Source: Geobacter sp. UBA698
GTDB taxonomy: Bacteria; Desulfobacterota; Desulfuromonadia; Geobacterales; Pseudopelobacteraceae
DNA: 64,000 nt
Direction: 5' to 3'
Assembly: GCA_002298925.1 (NCBI GenBank)
Contig: DBMM01000118.1
Location: 1 to 64,000 of the forward strand
The notes under the pieces are model-generated. The model was not told the origin of the DNA. It saw nothing but the letters and a program-made list of their open reading frames with translations, and did not search any database. This document shows positions 26,931 through 37,852 of this stretch, one piece after another (position 1 is the stretch's first letter; every line of letters begins with the position of its first letter). Both the position numbers and the translations under genes were made by a program.

Positions 26931-27859
26931 TTGCTGGCTGGACTCCTTGTGCCGATCTTCTCCAGGTAGCAGTCAAACATGAACCGGTTTGTATTCTTCA
27001 TCAAGCGCCGTACCGCACCCAGTTCCTGGCTGTCCCGGAAAATCAGCCGAACCCGCTCGGCATGGGTCAGCATGTCGAACCAGATGCGCGCTTCTGAAGC
27101 GGGTTCCTGCGCCAGTCGCATTGCAAAGGTCTCCGCGCAGAGCTGGTTCCCTTGCGGAGCCGGCTGCATGGGGAGGGCGAAGATCCCTTGCAGCCATCCC
27201 CAGACCGGAAGCCAGGCTGGCACCTGTTGCTCCTCGATTTCATCCGTCCCTTCGAAATGCAGGGAAGCGTTGAGATCGCTGATTACTCGGTTTTTGATGG
27301 TTTGCATCTCGACGGTCAGCGGGTCTTCAAGCAAGGCGGCCAGATAGCTTTTCAGGCTGCCGGCGTTGTTTCCCGCCAGAGTCAGGGCGTCGCCGCACCA
27401 TGCCAGCAGCCTGCCGCGTTCAATGCCGCTGTTTCCGTTGGCAAGTGCCGCCTGGAAACAGTCCGCCGCTTCGGCGTAGCGGCCGGCCGTCATCAGGACC
27501 TGGCCAAGGTGAAAGCGGGGCGGGATTAAGGTCTGCTCAGGATCCGGCAGGGCGCGCAGCCCATCGATCAGTACCTCCAGCACAACCGGGCGCAGGGTCG
27601 GGTGGCAGAGGGCGTCGAGGCCAAGCGAGATGGCATGGAGCTGAACCGGATTGCCGGGGTTCTGGTCGACTGCGGCCAGCAGGTTACGCCATCCGGCGAC
27701 AAGTTTCAGCAGGTCGGCAATCTGTCTGTCAGCAGGATTGTCGGCCAGTAATTGCTCGTATACGGAAAGAGCCTGGACAAGATCCCGGTCACGGATAAAT
27801 TCATCGGCAATATTGAGCAGGATGCCGGTGCGGTTGTCTTCAAAGAGATTGAGTTGCAT
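26927..27859 (-). CDS. TPR-like helical protein coupled to the SNF2 ATPase
   Basis: A 310-residue soluble protein without recognised enzymatic motifs. Helical repeats of TPR type are visible at 24-42 (LVQALSVYEQLLADNPADR) and about 115-185 (GQVLMTAGRYAEAADCFQ and the repeat after it). Its ATG is 6 bp after the asnS stop and its stop overlaps the SNF2 start by 4 bp, so it is translated with both. I infer it is a scaffold or loading partner of the SNF2 protein; nothing in the sequence shows the binding target. Confidence 0.75.
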   Translation of the reverse strand: MQLNLFEDNRTGILLNIADEFIRDRDLVQALSVYEQLLADNPADRQIADLLKLVAGWRNLLAAVDQNPGNPVQLHAISLGLDALCHPTLRPVVLEVLIDGLRALPDPEQTLIPPRFHLGQVLMTAGRYAEAADCFQAALANGNSGIERGRLLAWCGDALTLAGNNAGSLKSYLAALLEDPLTVEMQTIKNRVISDLNASLHFEGTDEIEEQQVPAWLPVWGWLQGIFALPMQPAPQGNQLCAETFAMRLAQEPASEARIWFDMLTHAERVRLIFRDSQELGAVRRLMKNTNRFMFDCYLEKIGTRSPASK

Positions 27860-27865
27860 GGCTTT

Positions 27866-29245
<1,380 letters not shown>

Positions 29246-29276
29246 GTGATATCTCCCTAGTGACCGATTTTGTTAG

Positions 29277-29306
29277 ACTACATGACAGGGGCAACGTGCT
29301 GGTCAA
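29277..29306 (-). promoter_or_regulatory. Likely promoter of asnS
   Basis: On the minus strand TTGACC (29306-29301), 18 bp, TGTAGT (29282-29277), about 30 bp before the asnS start. Confidence 0.45.
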
Positions 29307-29339
29307 GCCCCAGGTTTGTTTGACCCGGCAGGGGTGCTT

Positions 29340-29726
29340 ATGCTACAAGAAGCCATGAAGATGATTTGCTGCATACTGTTGCTGTTTCTGCAGGCCCTGC
29401 CGGTTTTGGCGGCCAACAGCGAAAGGAATTTCGGCGGTGTCGGCATCGACGGACTTCCGCTGCCGGACGGCCGGATCCGGGTCGGTCAGATCGTTTCCGG
29501 CGGGCCGGCCCATCAGGCCGGTGTCCGGGTCGGAGATGTCATCACCCATATCGACGGCAAGGCGACCCAGGGCAGCGATTTCAGGGTGATGGTGCAGAAA
29601 CGCCTGCGGGGGGTGGCCGGATCACCGGTGGTGATCAGGGTGCACCGCAGCGGCGAAGACAAGCCGCTGACCTTCAGGCTGATCCGCCGGCAGATTGTCG
29701 TCAACCCGTTAAAAGAAGCGCGCTAG
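29340..29726 (+). CDS. Small exported PDZ-domain protein
   Basis: The protein has 128 residues. A signal peptide (CCILLLFLQALPVLA) is followed by a single PDZ domain (about 40-120; GGVGIDGLPL, IVSGGPAHQAGVRVGDVITH, PVVIRVHR). There is no protease domain, so it probably binds protein C-termini in the periplasm rather than cutting them. ATG 29340 has AGGGG 5 bp upstream; ATG 29355 would also give a full signal peptide. The gene is alone on the plus strand, convergent with rluB (13 bp between stops). Confidence 0.78.
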   Translation: MLQEAMKMICCILLLFLQALPVLAANSERNFGGVGIDGLPLPDGRIRVGQIVSGGPAHQAGVRVGDVITHIDGKATQGSDFRVMVQKRLRGVAGSPVVIRVHRSGEDKPLTFRLIRRQIVVNPLKEAR

Positions 29727-29739
29727 CTACGGTAGAGCG

Positions 29740-30558
29740 TCAAGGTTTTTTAGCGTCCCGCTGGACTTTGTGGACACGGCGCCCGGCGTCTTGCGGTTTG
29801 GCGGTCTGTTTTGCAGCGCTTTTTACCACCTGCACCGGCTTAGGTTCAGTTCCCCCCAGCTGCCTCACCTCAGTTTCGCTCAGAAGGCGGTATTCCCCCG
29901 GTTTCAGCGTCCCTATCGACAGTGTTCCGTAACGCACCCGCTTCAGCCGCACCACCGACAGGCTGACCGCCTCGCACATGCGGCGGATCTGGCGGTTGCG
30001 TCCCTCATGGATGGTGATGGCGAGCCAGTCGTTCTGTTCCCCTTCCTTGATTAGGCTGACCGTAGCCGGAGCCGTCTTGCGGTCGTCGATCAGCACACCT
30101 GCCCTCAGCTGCTCAATCTGACTCTTGTGCACCTTGCCACGCACCCTGATGTGATACTCCTTGTCGATCTCATGGCGTGGATGCATCAGCCGGTTAGCCC
30201 AGTCGCCATCGTTGGTCAAAAGCAGCAGCCCTTCGGTGTTGTAGTCCAACCTGCCGACCGGATAGACCCGCTCGCTGACTTCCTTGAGCAGGTCGGTCAC
30301 CAGGGAGCGTCCCTCCGGGTCATCCATGGTAGTCATGTAACCGACCGGCTTGTTGAGCAGGATGTAGAGCCGCTTGGCGGAAAACTGCAACGGTTTGCCG
30401 TCCACGCAGATGCGGTCGCCGGCCGGGTCGGCCTTGCTGCCCAATTCGGTTACCACGACATTGTTGACGGTGACCCGTCCCTCCAGAATCAGGTTTTCTG
30501 CGGCCCGGCGGGAAGTGATTCCGGCTTGGGAGATGAGTTTCTGCAGGCGTTCTTGCAT
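29740..30558 (-). CDS. rluB: 23S rRNA pseudouridine synthase, RluB type
   Basis: The enzyme has 272 residues. An S4 RNA-binding domain (1-60) is followed by the RsuA-family catalytic core, with the active Asp 105 in GRLDYNTEGLLLLTNDG and HPRHEIDKEYHIRVRG. The C-terminal 40 residues are Lys/Gln-rich. RluB modifies U2605 of 23S rRNA; RsuA or RluF specificity cannot be excluded by sequence alone. AAGGA lies 7 bp before ATG 30558 and directly abuts the T-run of the accA terminator, so rluB may depend on read-through. Confidence 0.9.
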   Translation of the reverse strand: MQERLQKLISQAGITSRRAAENLILEGRVTVNNVVVTELGSKADPAGDRICVDGKPLQFSAKRLYILLNKPVGYMTTMDDPEGRSLVTDLLKEVSERVYPVGRLDYNTEGLLLLTNDGDWANRLMHPRHEIDKEYHIRVRGKVHKSQIEQLRAGVLIDDRKTAPATVSLIKEGEQNDWLAITIHEGRNRQIRRMCEAVSLSVVRLKRVRYGTLSIGTLKPGEYRLLSETEVRQLGGTEPKPVQVVKSAAKQTAKPQDAGRRVHKVQRDAKKP

Positions 30559-30572
30559 ATGGTTTGTCCTTG

Positions 30573-30604
30573 AAAAAAACAGGGGCGGTAAAAAAACCGC
30601 CCCT
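30573..30604 (-). terminator. Terminator after accA
   Basis: GGGGCGG/CCGCCCC stem (30582-30588 with 30597-30603), a poly-A/T loop, and on the minus strand a seven-T run at 30579-30573. It lies 36 bp after the accA stop and directly before the rluB ribosome site. Confidence 0.85.
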
Positions 30605-30639
30605 ACTTTTGAAATAAGTGATGCTATCCCGCTGTCGGT

Positions 30640-31596
30640 CTATTCCACGCAGCGTGTCATGGCGCGGAACTTGTTGTAGCGTTCTTCGACCAGTTCATCG
30701 CCGGACAGTTTGACCAGATCCGCCAGGTGGCGGGTGATGGCTTCCTTCAGGTTGCCGGCCATGGCGGCATGATCACGGTGGGCACCGCCGATCGGCTCCT
30801 TGATGATCTCGTCGATCACGCCCAACTTGATGATGTCCTGGGCGGTGGGTTTGAGGGCTTCGGCCGCCTGCTCGCCCTTGGTGCCGTCGGACCAGAGGAT
30901 CGCGGCGCACCCCTCGGGTGAGATGACGGCGTAAACCGAGTGTTCCAGCATCAGGATCCGGTCGCCGACCGCAATGGCCAGGGCGCCGCCCGAGCCCCCC
31001 TCGCCGGTGATGCAGACGACGATCGGAGTTTTGAGTGAGGCCATTTCGCGCAGGTTGCGGGCGATGGCTTCGGCCTGGCCGCGCTCTTCGGCGCCGATGC
31101 CGGGATAGGCGCCGGGGGTGTCCACGAAGGTAATCACCGGCAGCTTGAACTGCTCGGCCATCTGCATCAGGCGCAGCGCCTTGCGGTAACCCTCGGGATT
31201 GGGCATGCCGAAATTGCGGTAGACCTTCTCCTTGGTGTCGCGCCCCTTCTGGTGGCCGATCACCATCACCGGCATCCCGTCGAAACGGGCCAGTCCACCC
31301 ACGATGGCATGGTCGTCGCCGAAATTGCGGTCGCCGTGCAGTTCGACAAAATCGGTGAACATCAGGTTGATATAGTCCAGCGTAAAGGGGCGGTTGATGT
31401 GGCGCGCCACCTGGGCCGTCTGCCAGCGGGACAGGTTGGCGAAAATGTCAGCCCGCATCTGCTCGACACGTCCTTCCAGCTTGGATACATCGGCGCCGAT
31501 ATCCAGCCCGTCCAGGGACAGCCGGTTCAGTTCCTCGATCTTTTTTTCCAGCTCCACTATCGGTTTTTCGAATTCAAGATAGAATTGAGTTGCCAT
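30640..31596 (-). CDS. accA: Acetyl-CoA carboxylase, carboxyltransferase subunit alpha
   Basis: A 318-residue protein of normal family length. With AccD it moves the carboxyl group from biotin to acetyl-CoA, making malonyl-CoA, the first step of fatty-acid synthesis. [46 protein letters not shown] and [15 protein letters not shown] are typical. GAGGAG lies 8 bp before ATG 31596. The gene follows dnaE by 21 bp, a common arrangement in proteobacteria, and is probably cotranscribed with it. Confidence 0.96.
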   Translation of the reverse strand: MATQFYLEFEKPIVELEKKIEELNRLSLDGLDIGADVSKLEGRVEQMRADIFANLSRWQTAQVARHINRPFTLDYINLMFTDFVELHGDRNFGDDHAIVGGLARFDGMPVMVIGHQKGRDTKEKVYRNFGMPNPEGYRKALRLMQMAEQFKLPVITFVDTPGAYPGIGAEERGQAEAIARNLREMASLKTPIVVCITGEGGSGGALAIAVGDRILMLEHSVYAVISPEGCAAILWSDGTKGEQAAEALKPTAQDIIKLGVIDEIIKEPIGGAHRDHAAMAGNLKEAITRHLADLVKLSGDELVEERYNKFRAMTRCVE

Positions 31597-31617
31597 CAGT
31601 CGCTCTCCTCGTCGTAC

Positions 31618-34600
31618 CTATTCAAAAGACGCGGCATTATAGCCGAACAATCGCTCCACTTCCAGCCTTAAATCATCGCTGGCCATAACAGTCATGTCCG
31701 CAGGGAGCGGCAGCGTCGAGCGGCTCCGCTCGGGAATCACGAACTGGATGAAGGCCGGAACAGAACCGCGGTGGCGCTGGATGATCTCCTTCAGCGCGTT
31801 GATGTGCGCGGCCGGGGTCTCGTCCAGGCGCAGGGTGAAGAGCACCTTTTTGGTGGTCTGGGCCCTGGCCTCGGACAGCAGTTTGATGTCGCCCGCCGGT
31901 CCGCGATTTCTCTGCTGCCACTCGCTGCCCCCCTCTTTCTGGGCCTGCACCAGGATCTTGGCCCCCTTCTCGGTCTTTTCCAGCTTGCCGATCACCAGCA
32001 GCGGGTCATCGGATTTCAACAGCGGGGCGGCGCCGGCGTAGATGTCGGAAAAGACCGTGATCTCCACCGAGCCGGTCAGGTCTTCGATGGTGGCAAAGCA
32101 CATCCGGTCCCCCTTCTTGGTGATGATCTCGCGGAAGGTGGAGACGATGCCGCAGATGCGAACCTCGCTATTCTCCTCCAGCTCGGACAGTTTGGCGATT
32201 TCGCAATTGGCCAGCCGTTTGATGTCGTCCAGATAGCGGTCCAGGGGGTGACCGGTGATCAGGAAACCGAGCGCCTCCTTTTCGTAGGCCAGCTTTTCCT
32301 TGTCGTGCCATTCGGGGGTGGCGGGGAGCCGCATGCCGCCGTTGCCGTTGTTTTTGACCACCTCGGCCGTGTCGAACAGGGAAACCTGGGCGCTGGCCTT
32401 CTCCTCCTGGATCTTCTGGCCATAGGACATGGCCGACTCCAGCCCCTCCATCAGGGCCGAGCGTGCCGCGCCGGTGGAATCGAAGGCGCCGCACTTGATC
32501 AGGGCCTCCAGCACCTTCTTGTTGGAACGGCGCATGTCGACCCGTTCACAGAAATCATAGATGTCCTTGAAGGGTGTTTCGCCGCGCGCCTCTAGAATCG
32601 CTTCCACGGCGCCGCTGCCGATCCCCTTGACCGCCCCCAGCCCGAAGCGCATGGATTTGCCCACCACCGTAAAGGAAAGCCCCGACTTGTTGATGTCCGG
32701 CGGCAGTACCTCGATCTCCTGCTCGCGGCAGTCGGCAATGTTCTTGATGACCTTGTCGGTACTGTCCATGTCGCAGCTCAGGAGCGCCGCCAGGAACTCC
32801 ACCGGATAATGGGCCTTGAGGTAGGCGGTCTGGTAGGCGATCAGGGCGTAAGCGGCCGAATGGGATTTGTTGAAGCCGTACTCGGCAAACTTGGCCATCT
32901 GGTCGAAAATAGCCTCGGCCTTTTTGGGGTCGATGCCCTGATCCTTGGCGCCGGCCAGAAAGGGTTCCTTCTCCTTGGCCATGACCACCGGGTCCTTCTT
33001 GCCCATGGCGCGGCGCAGCAGGTCGGCGCGCCCCAGGGAATAGCCGGCCAGGGTGCGCGAGATCTGCATGACCTGTTCCTGGTAGACGATGACGCCGTAG
33101 GTGTCCTTGAGGATCGGCTCCAGCTGGGGCAGGTCGTAGACCACCTTCTGGCGGCCATGCTTGCGCTCGATGAAGTCGTCCACCATGCCGCACCCCAGCG
33201 GGCCGGGACGGTACAGGGCGCAGGCAGCGATCACGTCTTCGAAGCAGGACGGTTTGAGTTTGACCAGCATCTCCTTCATGCCGCTGGACTCCAGCTGGAA
33301 GATGCCGGTGGTGTTGCCGGCCGTGATCAGGTCGTAGCTGGCCTGGTCGTCATCCCGCAGCAGGGTGATGTCGAAATTAGGGTCCTTCCCCTCCCGCACC
33401 AGCTTGACCGCGTTCTGGATCACGGTCAGGTTTTTGAGGCCGAGGAAGTCGAACTTGACCAGTCCGACCATCTCCACATACTTCATGGAGTACTGGGTGT
33501 TGATGGCGCCGGTCTTCTGGTCCTTGTAGACCGGAAGATACTCCTCCAGCTGGTTGGGGGCCACCACCACCCCGGCGGCGTGGGTGGAGGCATTGCGCGC
33601 CAGCCCCTCCAGGCAGAGGGCCGTATCCAGCAGATCCTTGACCTGCGGGTCGCTGGCGGCCATCTCGTTGAACTGCGGTTCCTGCTTGAGGGCCTTGGCC
33701 AGGGTCATCTTCAGGTCGTCCGGGACCAACTTGGCGATCCTGTCCACATCGCCATAGGCCATGCCCAGGGCCCGGCCCACGTCGCGTACCACGGCCTTGG
33801 CCTTCATGGTGCCGAAGGTGATGATCTGGCAAACCCGCTCGCGGCCGTATTTCTCCACCACGTACTGGATCACCTCTTCCCGGCGGTCCTGACAGAAGTC
33901 CACGTCGATATCAGGCATGGAGATACGTTCGGGGTTGAGAAAACGCTCGAACAGCAGGTTGTAGGGCAGGGGGTCCAGGTCGGTGATCTTGATGGCGTAG
34001 GCCACCAGCGAACCGGCGGCCGAGCCCCTGCCCGGGCCGACCGGGATGCCCTTGTTTTTGGCCCAGGTGATGAAGTCGGACACAATCAGGAAGTAGGCCG
34101 GGAACTTCATGGCGCGGATGCAGTCCAGCTCGATGCGCAGGCGGTCGAAGTAGCCCTGCTGCTGCTCCAGGGTCATATCCGGATACTTGGCCAGGATGGT
34201 GACCATCCGCTCCTTGAGTCCTTCCGTGGCCAGATGCTCCAGCATGTCGTCATGGTTCTGGCCGGCAGGCGGTTCGAAGTGGGGGAAAAAGTATTCCTCT
34301 TCCAGCGGCAGCTTCAGGTTGCAGCGCTCGGCTATGGCCACGGTGTTGGCGATCGCCTCCGGCGCGTAGGAAAAGGCGGCCGCCATCTCCTCGGGGGTCT
34401 TGACATAGAATTCCTCGGCCGAGAACTTCATGTGGGTCGGATCGTTCATGGTCTTGCCGGTCTGGATGCAGAGCAGCACTTCGTGGGCGCGGGCGTCCTC
34501 CCGGTTCAGGTAGTGGCAGTCGTTGGTGGCCACCAGCGGCAGCTTCAGTTCCGCAGCCACTTCCAACAGGCGTTTGTTGACGATATCCTGTTCCGGCAGG

Positions 34601-35172
34601 GTGTTTTCCTGCAGCTCGATGTAGTAGCGGTCCGGAAACAGCTCGCTGTACCAGCGGGCGGTCTCGATGGCCTCCTCCATCCGGCCCCGGCCGCACTGCA
34701 TGGCCACTTCACCCTTCAGGCAGGCTGACAGGGCGATCAGCCCCTCGCTATGCTTCTGGAGCAGTTCGCGGTCAATGCGGGGGCGGTAGTAGAAACCTTC
34801 CTTGTAGCCGGCCGAGGTCAGATAGGAGAGGTTCTTGTAGCCGGTCAGGTTCTCGCACAAAAGGACCAGGTGGTAGGCCGCATCGGAGATGCCTTTGGTG
34901 CTCTCGCGCGAGAAGCGGGAATCAGGGGCAATGTAGAGCTCGCAGCCGATCAGCGCTTTAATGCCGGCCTTCTTGCATTTGAGATAGAATTCCACCGCAC
35001 CGAACATGTTGCCATGGTCGGTGATGGCCACCGCCGGCATGTTATGGGCCTTGGCCTTGGCGATCAGGTCATCCAGGCGGATGGCGCCGTCCAGCAGGGA
35101 ATACTGGGTGTGAAGGTGGAGGTGAACGAAAGGGGTCGCAGGGGTATTCTCAGCGATAACGGATGGTTCCAT
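31618..35172 (-). CDS. dnaE: DNA polymerase III subunit alpha
   Basis: The replicative polymerase, 1184 residues, near the usual 1160. A PHP domain opens the protein (HLHTQYSLLDGA). The polymerase palm has GPGRGSAAGSLVAY and the catalytic aspartates in SMPDIDVDFCQDRR. A helix-hairpin-helix region and an OB fold (ICGIVSTFREIITKKGDR) follow near the end. There is no exonuclease domain, so proofreading comes from a separate subunit. GGGAGG precedes ATG 35172. Confidence 0.97.
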   Translation of the reverse strand: MEPSVIAENTPATPFVHLHLHTQYSLLDGAIRLDDLIAKAKAHNMPAVAITDHGNMFGAVEFYLKCKKAGIKALIGCELYIAPDSRFSRESTKGISDAAYHLVLLCENLTGYKNLSYLTSAGYKEGFYYRPRIDRELLQKHSEGLIALSACLKGEVAMQCGRGRMEEAIETARWYSELFPDRYYIELQENTLPEQDIVNKRLLEVAAELKLPLVATNDCHYLNREDARAHEVLLCIQTGKTMNDPTHMKFSAEEFYVKTPEEMAAAFSYAPEAIANTVAIAERCNLKLPLEEEYFFPHFEPPAGQNHDDMLEHLATEGLKERMVTILAKYPDMTLEQQQGYFDRLRIELDCIRAMKFPAYFLIVSDFITWAKNKGIPVGPGRGSAAGSLVAYAIKITDLDPLPYNLLFERFLNPERISMPDIDVDFCQDRREEVIQYVVEKYGRERVCQIITFGTMKAKAVVRDVGRALGMAYGDVDRIAKLVPDDLKMTLAKALKQEPQFNEMAASDPQVKDLLDTALCLEGLARNASTHAAGVVVAPNQLEEYLPVYKDQKTGAINTQYSMKYVEMVGLVKFDFLGLKNLTVIQNAVKLVREGKDPNFDITLLRDDDQASYDLITAGNTTGIFQLESSGMKEMLVKLKPSCFEDVIAACALYRPGPLGCGMVDDFIERKHGRQKVVYDLPQLEPILKDTYGVIVYQEQVMQISRTLAGYSLGRADLLRRAMGKKDPVVMAKEKEPFLAGAKDQGIDPKKAEAIFDQMAKFAEYGFNKSHSAAYALIAYQTAYLKAHYPVEFLAALLSCDMDSTDKVIKNIADCREQEIEVLPPDINKSGLSFTVVGKSMRFGLGAVKGIGSGAVEAILEARGETPFKDIYDFCERVDMRRSNKKVLEALIKCGAFDSTGAARSALMEGLESAMSYGQKIQEEKASAQVSLFDTAEVVKNNGNGGMRLPATPEWHDKEKLAYEKEALGFLITGHPLDRYLDDIKRLANCEIAKLSELEENSEVRICGIVSTFREIITKKGDRMCFATIEDLTGSVEITVFSDIYAGAAPLLKSDDPLLVIGKLEKTEKGAKILVQAQKEGGSEWQQRNRGPAGDIKLLSEARAQTTKKVLFTLRLDETPAAHINALKEIIQRHRGSVPAFIQFVIPERSRSTLPLPADMTVMASDDLRLEVERLFGYNAASFE

Positions 35173-35207
35173 GGGGTACTGCCTCCCGGTAAATCAATCA
35201 AGGCAAG

Positions 35208-35237
35208 ATTATGCCTTATGTCAAGATGTGGTGTCAA
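35208..35237 (-). promoter_or_regulatory. Promoter of dnaE-accA
   Basis: On the minus strand TTGACA (35237-35232), 18 bp, CATAAT (35213-35208), about 35 bp before the dnaE ATG. A second TTGACA-like word lies inside the spacer. The rest of 35173-35511 holds only this promoter and the terminator at 35346-35384. Confidence 0.7.
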
Positions 35238-35345
35238 GGGGAGGGAATTGTGACAATATTTTGTGTGTAATGGCAGGAGGTTGGAAATTTTTTATAAATA
35301 AGGGTGTTTAACCGGTATATCAGCCAACTAAGACCTGACAGCCTG

Positions 35346-35384
35346 AAATATAAATAGCCCCGTCTCCCAAACAGGAAACGGGGC
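35346..35384 (-). terminator. Terminator after the MauG-like gene
   Basis: GCCCCGT/ACGGGGC stem (35357-35363 with 35378-35384), extended by TCC/GGA, followed on the minus strand by a T-rich tract. It lies 127 bp after the stop. Confidence 0.6.
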
Positions 35385-35511
35385 CTGGTAACACGAATAC
35401 GCACCTGCTCTATTTCTTAGGTTTTATGCCGCCGGTTTTGATATGACTTGGCAACATTTTCACTCCAGAAAGATTGCGGTGTCGTGTTTCTGCAGCTAGC
35501 AACCGTGTCAT

Positions 35512-36870
35512 TTAATGCATGTAACCGTCCGAGAGGGTCGTTAGGAAAGAGACAATGGCATCTTCTTCCATATCGCTCAGACCGAGATTCCCCAGTTCGG
35601 TTCTGTTCACGTTGGCTGACACTTCCGGTGCCGGCCAGCAGGTCATTTTCTCCCGAGGATCACCAGAGTTGTAGGTGGGATACTTATCTCTCGTATTGTA
35701 GAAGTGCACGATCTCCTTCAGGCTTTTGAAGTAGCCATTATGCCCGTAAGCCTTGACAAACATCGGATAGGAACGCTTGTCCACATTTCTGAGAGTAGGC
35801 ACCTTGTGTTTGCCGTAGTTCTGGTCTGCGTACATCTTGAAATCCATACGGGTCATGAGAAAGCCGCCCAGCCCAGGATCAATCCAACTATTACCGCCTT
35901 CTGGCTGTTTGTAGAACGGATTATCGGGATTTTTGGGGATTCCCAGGTTATCAAAGGTGTAATCTGTGAAGAGGGGATTCATGGTGCTGCAATAAGTATT
36001 ATTTTCAGAATCACTGGAGGAGCAGTTGTAACCATTACACGTGCTTTGACTAGTTGAACATTTCTGCTCCACGGTGCTTATGTGACAATTGGCGCATTTC
36101 CCTTTGCCGTTGAAGAGCTTGAGTCCTTTTTTTTCAACATCAGACAGTTCAAGTTTTCCATTCAGGTAGTTGTCGTACTTGGACGTGAAGGCGTTTGATT
36201 CCTTGGAAGCCTCATAGGCGGCGATGGAATAGGCGATATCATCATACGCCACATTCACCTTGGCCCTGGTCATCGCATCCAGGCTGAACGGACCCTGGGA
36301 AGGATTTGAGCAGGCACTCTCGAAATTGATCGAAGACGGCCACATGATGTCGCACGCCCCGGGCCAGACTTTCTTGAAGATCGCTCCATACTCCGGAGAG
36401 CTGCAGACCCGGAAGACCACGCAGGCCGCATCGGGAAGGGCCTGCTCCTTAGGGTTCAGGAACGGACCCTGGGCTTGATCGGCAGCAGGATTGCCGAGCT
36501 TGCCGCCGGTTGCCCTGCCATCCCAGAAGTTTCCGCCCATGAACATGCCGTTGGTGGGATTAACCAAACGGAAAAAGGGACTTGTGGTGGCATACGCCGA
36601 ACTGGGCGGCTTGCGGTTGCCGAATTCTCCCGGGATTGATCCCTCGTAGACTGCGCCATGCTTGTTGATCATCTCGTTTGGTCCGGTCCAGCCAGCCTCG
36701 GGGGCATGGCACGCAGCACACGACTGGTTCTTGTTGATGGAGAGTCTGTCATCGAAGAAAATGTTCTTCCCCACTGCTTCCTTGCAGGTCAGTCCCGCAG
36801 TCGCAGCCATTCCAGCTCCGGTTGAGAGAAGCAGAGCCACAGCCGCTGCCAATAGTCTTTTTGTCACCAT
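35512..36870 (-). CDS. MauG/cytochrome c peroxidase-like di-heme protein
   Basis: About 452 residues with a signal peptide (RLLAAAVALLLSTGAGMAA). Two c-type heme sites, CAACH and CANCH, lie in the order seen in di-heme peroxidases; FDDRLSINKNQSCAACH, FWDGRA and VPTLRNV are typical. It should act in the periplasm, reducing peroxides or oxidising a protein partner. A cysteine-rich insert follows the second heme site (KCSTSQSTCNGYNCSSS), and single Cys residues elsewhere are more than the family needs. ATG 36870 has AAGGAG 8 bp before it. It is flanked by long non-coding stretches and stands alone. Confidence 0.88.
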   Translation of the reverse strand: MVTKRLLAAAVALLLSTGAGMAATAGLTCKEAVGKNIFFDDRLSINKNQSCAACHAPEAGWTGPNEMINKHGAVYEGSIPGEFGNRKPPSSAYATTSPFFRLVNPTNGMFMGGNFWDGRATGGKLGNPAADQAQGPFLNPKEQALPDAACVVFRVCSSPEYGAIFKKVWPGACDIMWPSSINFESACSNPSQGPFSLDAMTRAKVNVAYDDIAYSIAAYEASKESNAFTSKYDNYLNGKLELSDVEKKGLKLFNGKGKCANCHISTVEQKCSTSQSTCNGYNCSSSDSENNTYCSTMNPLFTDYTFDNLGIPKNPDNPFYKQPEGGNSWIDPGLGGFLMTRMDFKMYADQNYGKHKVPTLRNVDKRSYPMFVKAYGHNGYFKSLKEIVHFYNTRDKYPTYNSGDPREKMTCWPAPEVSANVNRTELGNLGLSDMEEDAIVSFLTTLSDGYMH

Positions 36871-36909
36871 TCTTGGTTCTCCTTTTTCATGACGAAAGTT
36901 CATGATCAT

Positions 36910-37777
36910 TCAAATTACCTGCGTCGTAAAGAAATGATTACTAAAGTCAACTGTGGTGCGTCTTTGGCAAGGTGTTGAAAATCTGATGTGGAGTCGGTCC
37001 AATGTACTGGTCAAACCTTACTGTATCGCCCTTCGGGCGATCTTTGTTCTACAATTGGTGTCGTAAATAGTGTCGCTCGTTAAAAAAACAAATTTGAGAT
37101 GTTACGCTATCTATTTATACATTTGCGCTGTGCATCCCGGCATCCAATAAAGTCTCTCAACATCTTGCTCGAGCGGTTTCACCCCCTTCCCTAAAAGAAC
37201 GTTCGGCAAGAATCAACCGAAATCCATAACAGTTCGCCCCTCCCACAATAACCTCCCAAACTTAGGTGTCATCAGCAATTTATTCGTTAACAAAGATAGC
37301 GGTTCACAAAGCAGTAAAATTAAATATTGTTAACTATACTGGGTTGCGGCGGGTTGACAAATGTACATGATCGCGATATTTCTAAAAACACCTTTGAAGT
37401 CAAAGACGGAAATGAATTGAGGGCATGGGAATCAGGTGGTGAGGGAATCAAGATTTATTCTGAATCGTTCTAATCTGACGCTATCAGGCTTGTCATCTTC
37501 GAACTTTTTTATCGGGATCCATGATTTCAAATGATTGTAAACTGCATTCCCGATCAGAGTTGCTTCAGGAATGACAATTTTGTGGAGTGGCGGCACATTA
37601 AAACTACTCTGGGGATTTTTGAAGCATTTGGGGTGTACTTAATTGTTTCGTTGAGGGGTAAACGAAGATTCGACTAGTGAGAGTTTGCTGGGACAGCGGA
37701 AATATGGGTGGGCTATTCTTGTTTTTTCCTGTTCTCCATCGTTATCAGACATCACAACCTTGGCAGTATATAATTGT
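36910..37777. other. Gene-poor 0.9-kb stretch between the MauG-like gene and sucD
   Basis: No convincing gene is visible. A weak promoter for the MauG-like gene (AGTCAA at 36945-36950 and GTCGTA at 36923-36928, read on the minus strand) may lie at its start. A perfect 7-bp hairpin with a TTC loop is at 37025-37041. A 48-codon frame (TTG 37327 to TAA 37473) has protein-like codon pattern and a lipobox-like LTILGC, so it may be a lipoprotein fragment. TTGACA at 37354-37359 with TATTTC 17 bp on lies inside it. Base composition is more AT-rich than the flanks. Confidence 0.5.
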
Positions 37778-37817
37778 AAAAATTAAAAGCCCCGCTTTCC
37801 AGGTAGGAGCGGGGCTT
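37778..37817 (-). terminator. Terminator of sucCD
   Basis: A perfect 10-bp stem AAGCCCCGCT/AGCGGGGCTT (37787-37796 with 37808-37817), followed on the minus strand by a T-rich run to 37778. Confidence 0.9.
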
Positions 37818-37852
37818 GCAGTTGTCCATTCAGTTAAGGGCTATTTCTTTGA

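Noticed and set aside
32809..34728. A 639-codon plus-strand frame opposite dnaE
   Set aside because: Antisense shadow of dnaE; Gly/Val/His/Leu-rich with no domain and no start signal.
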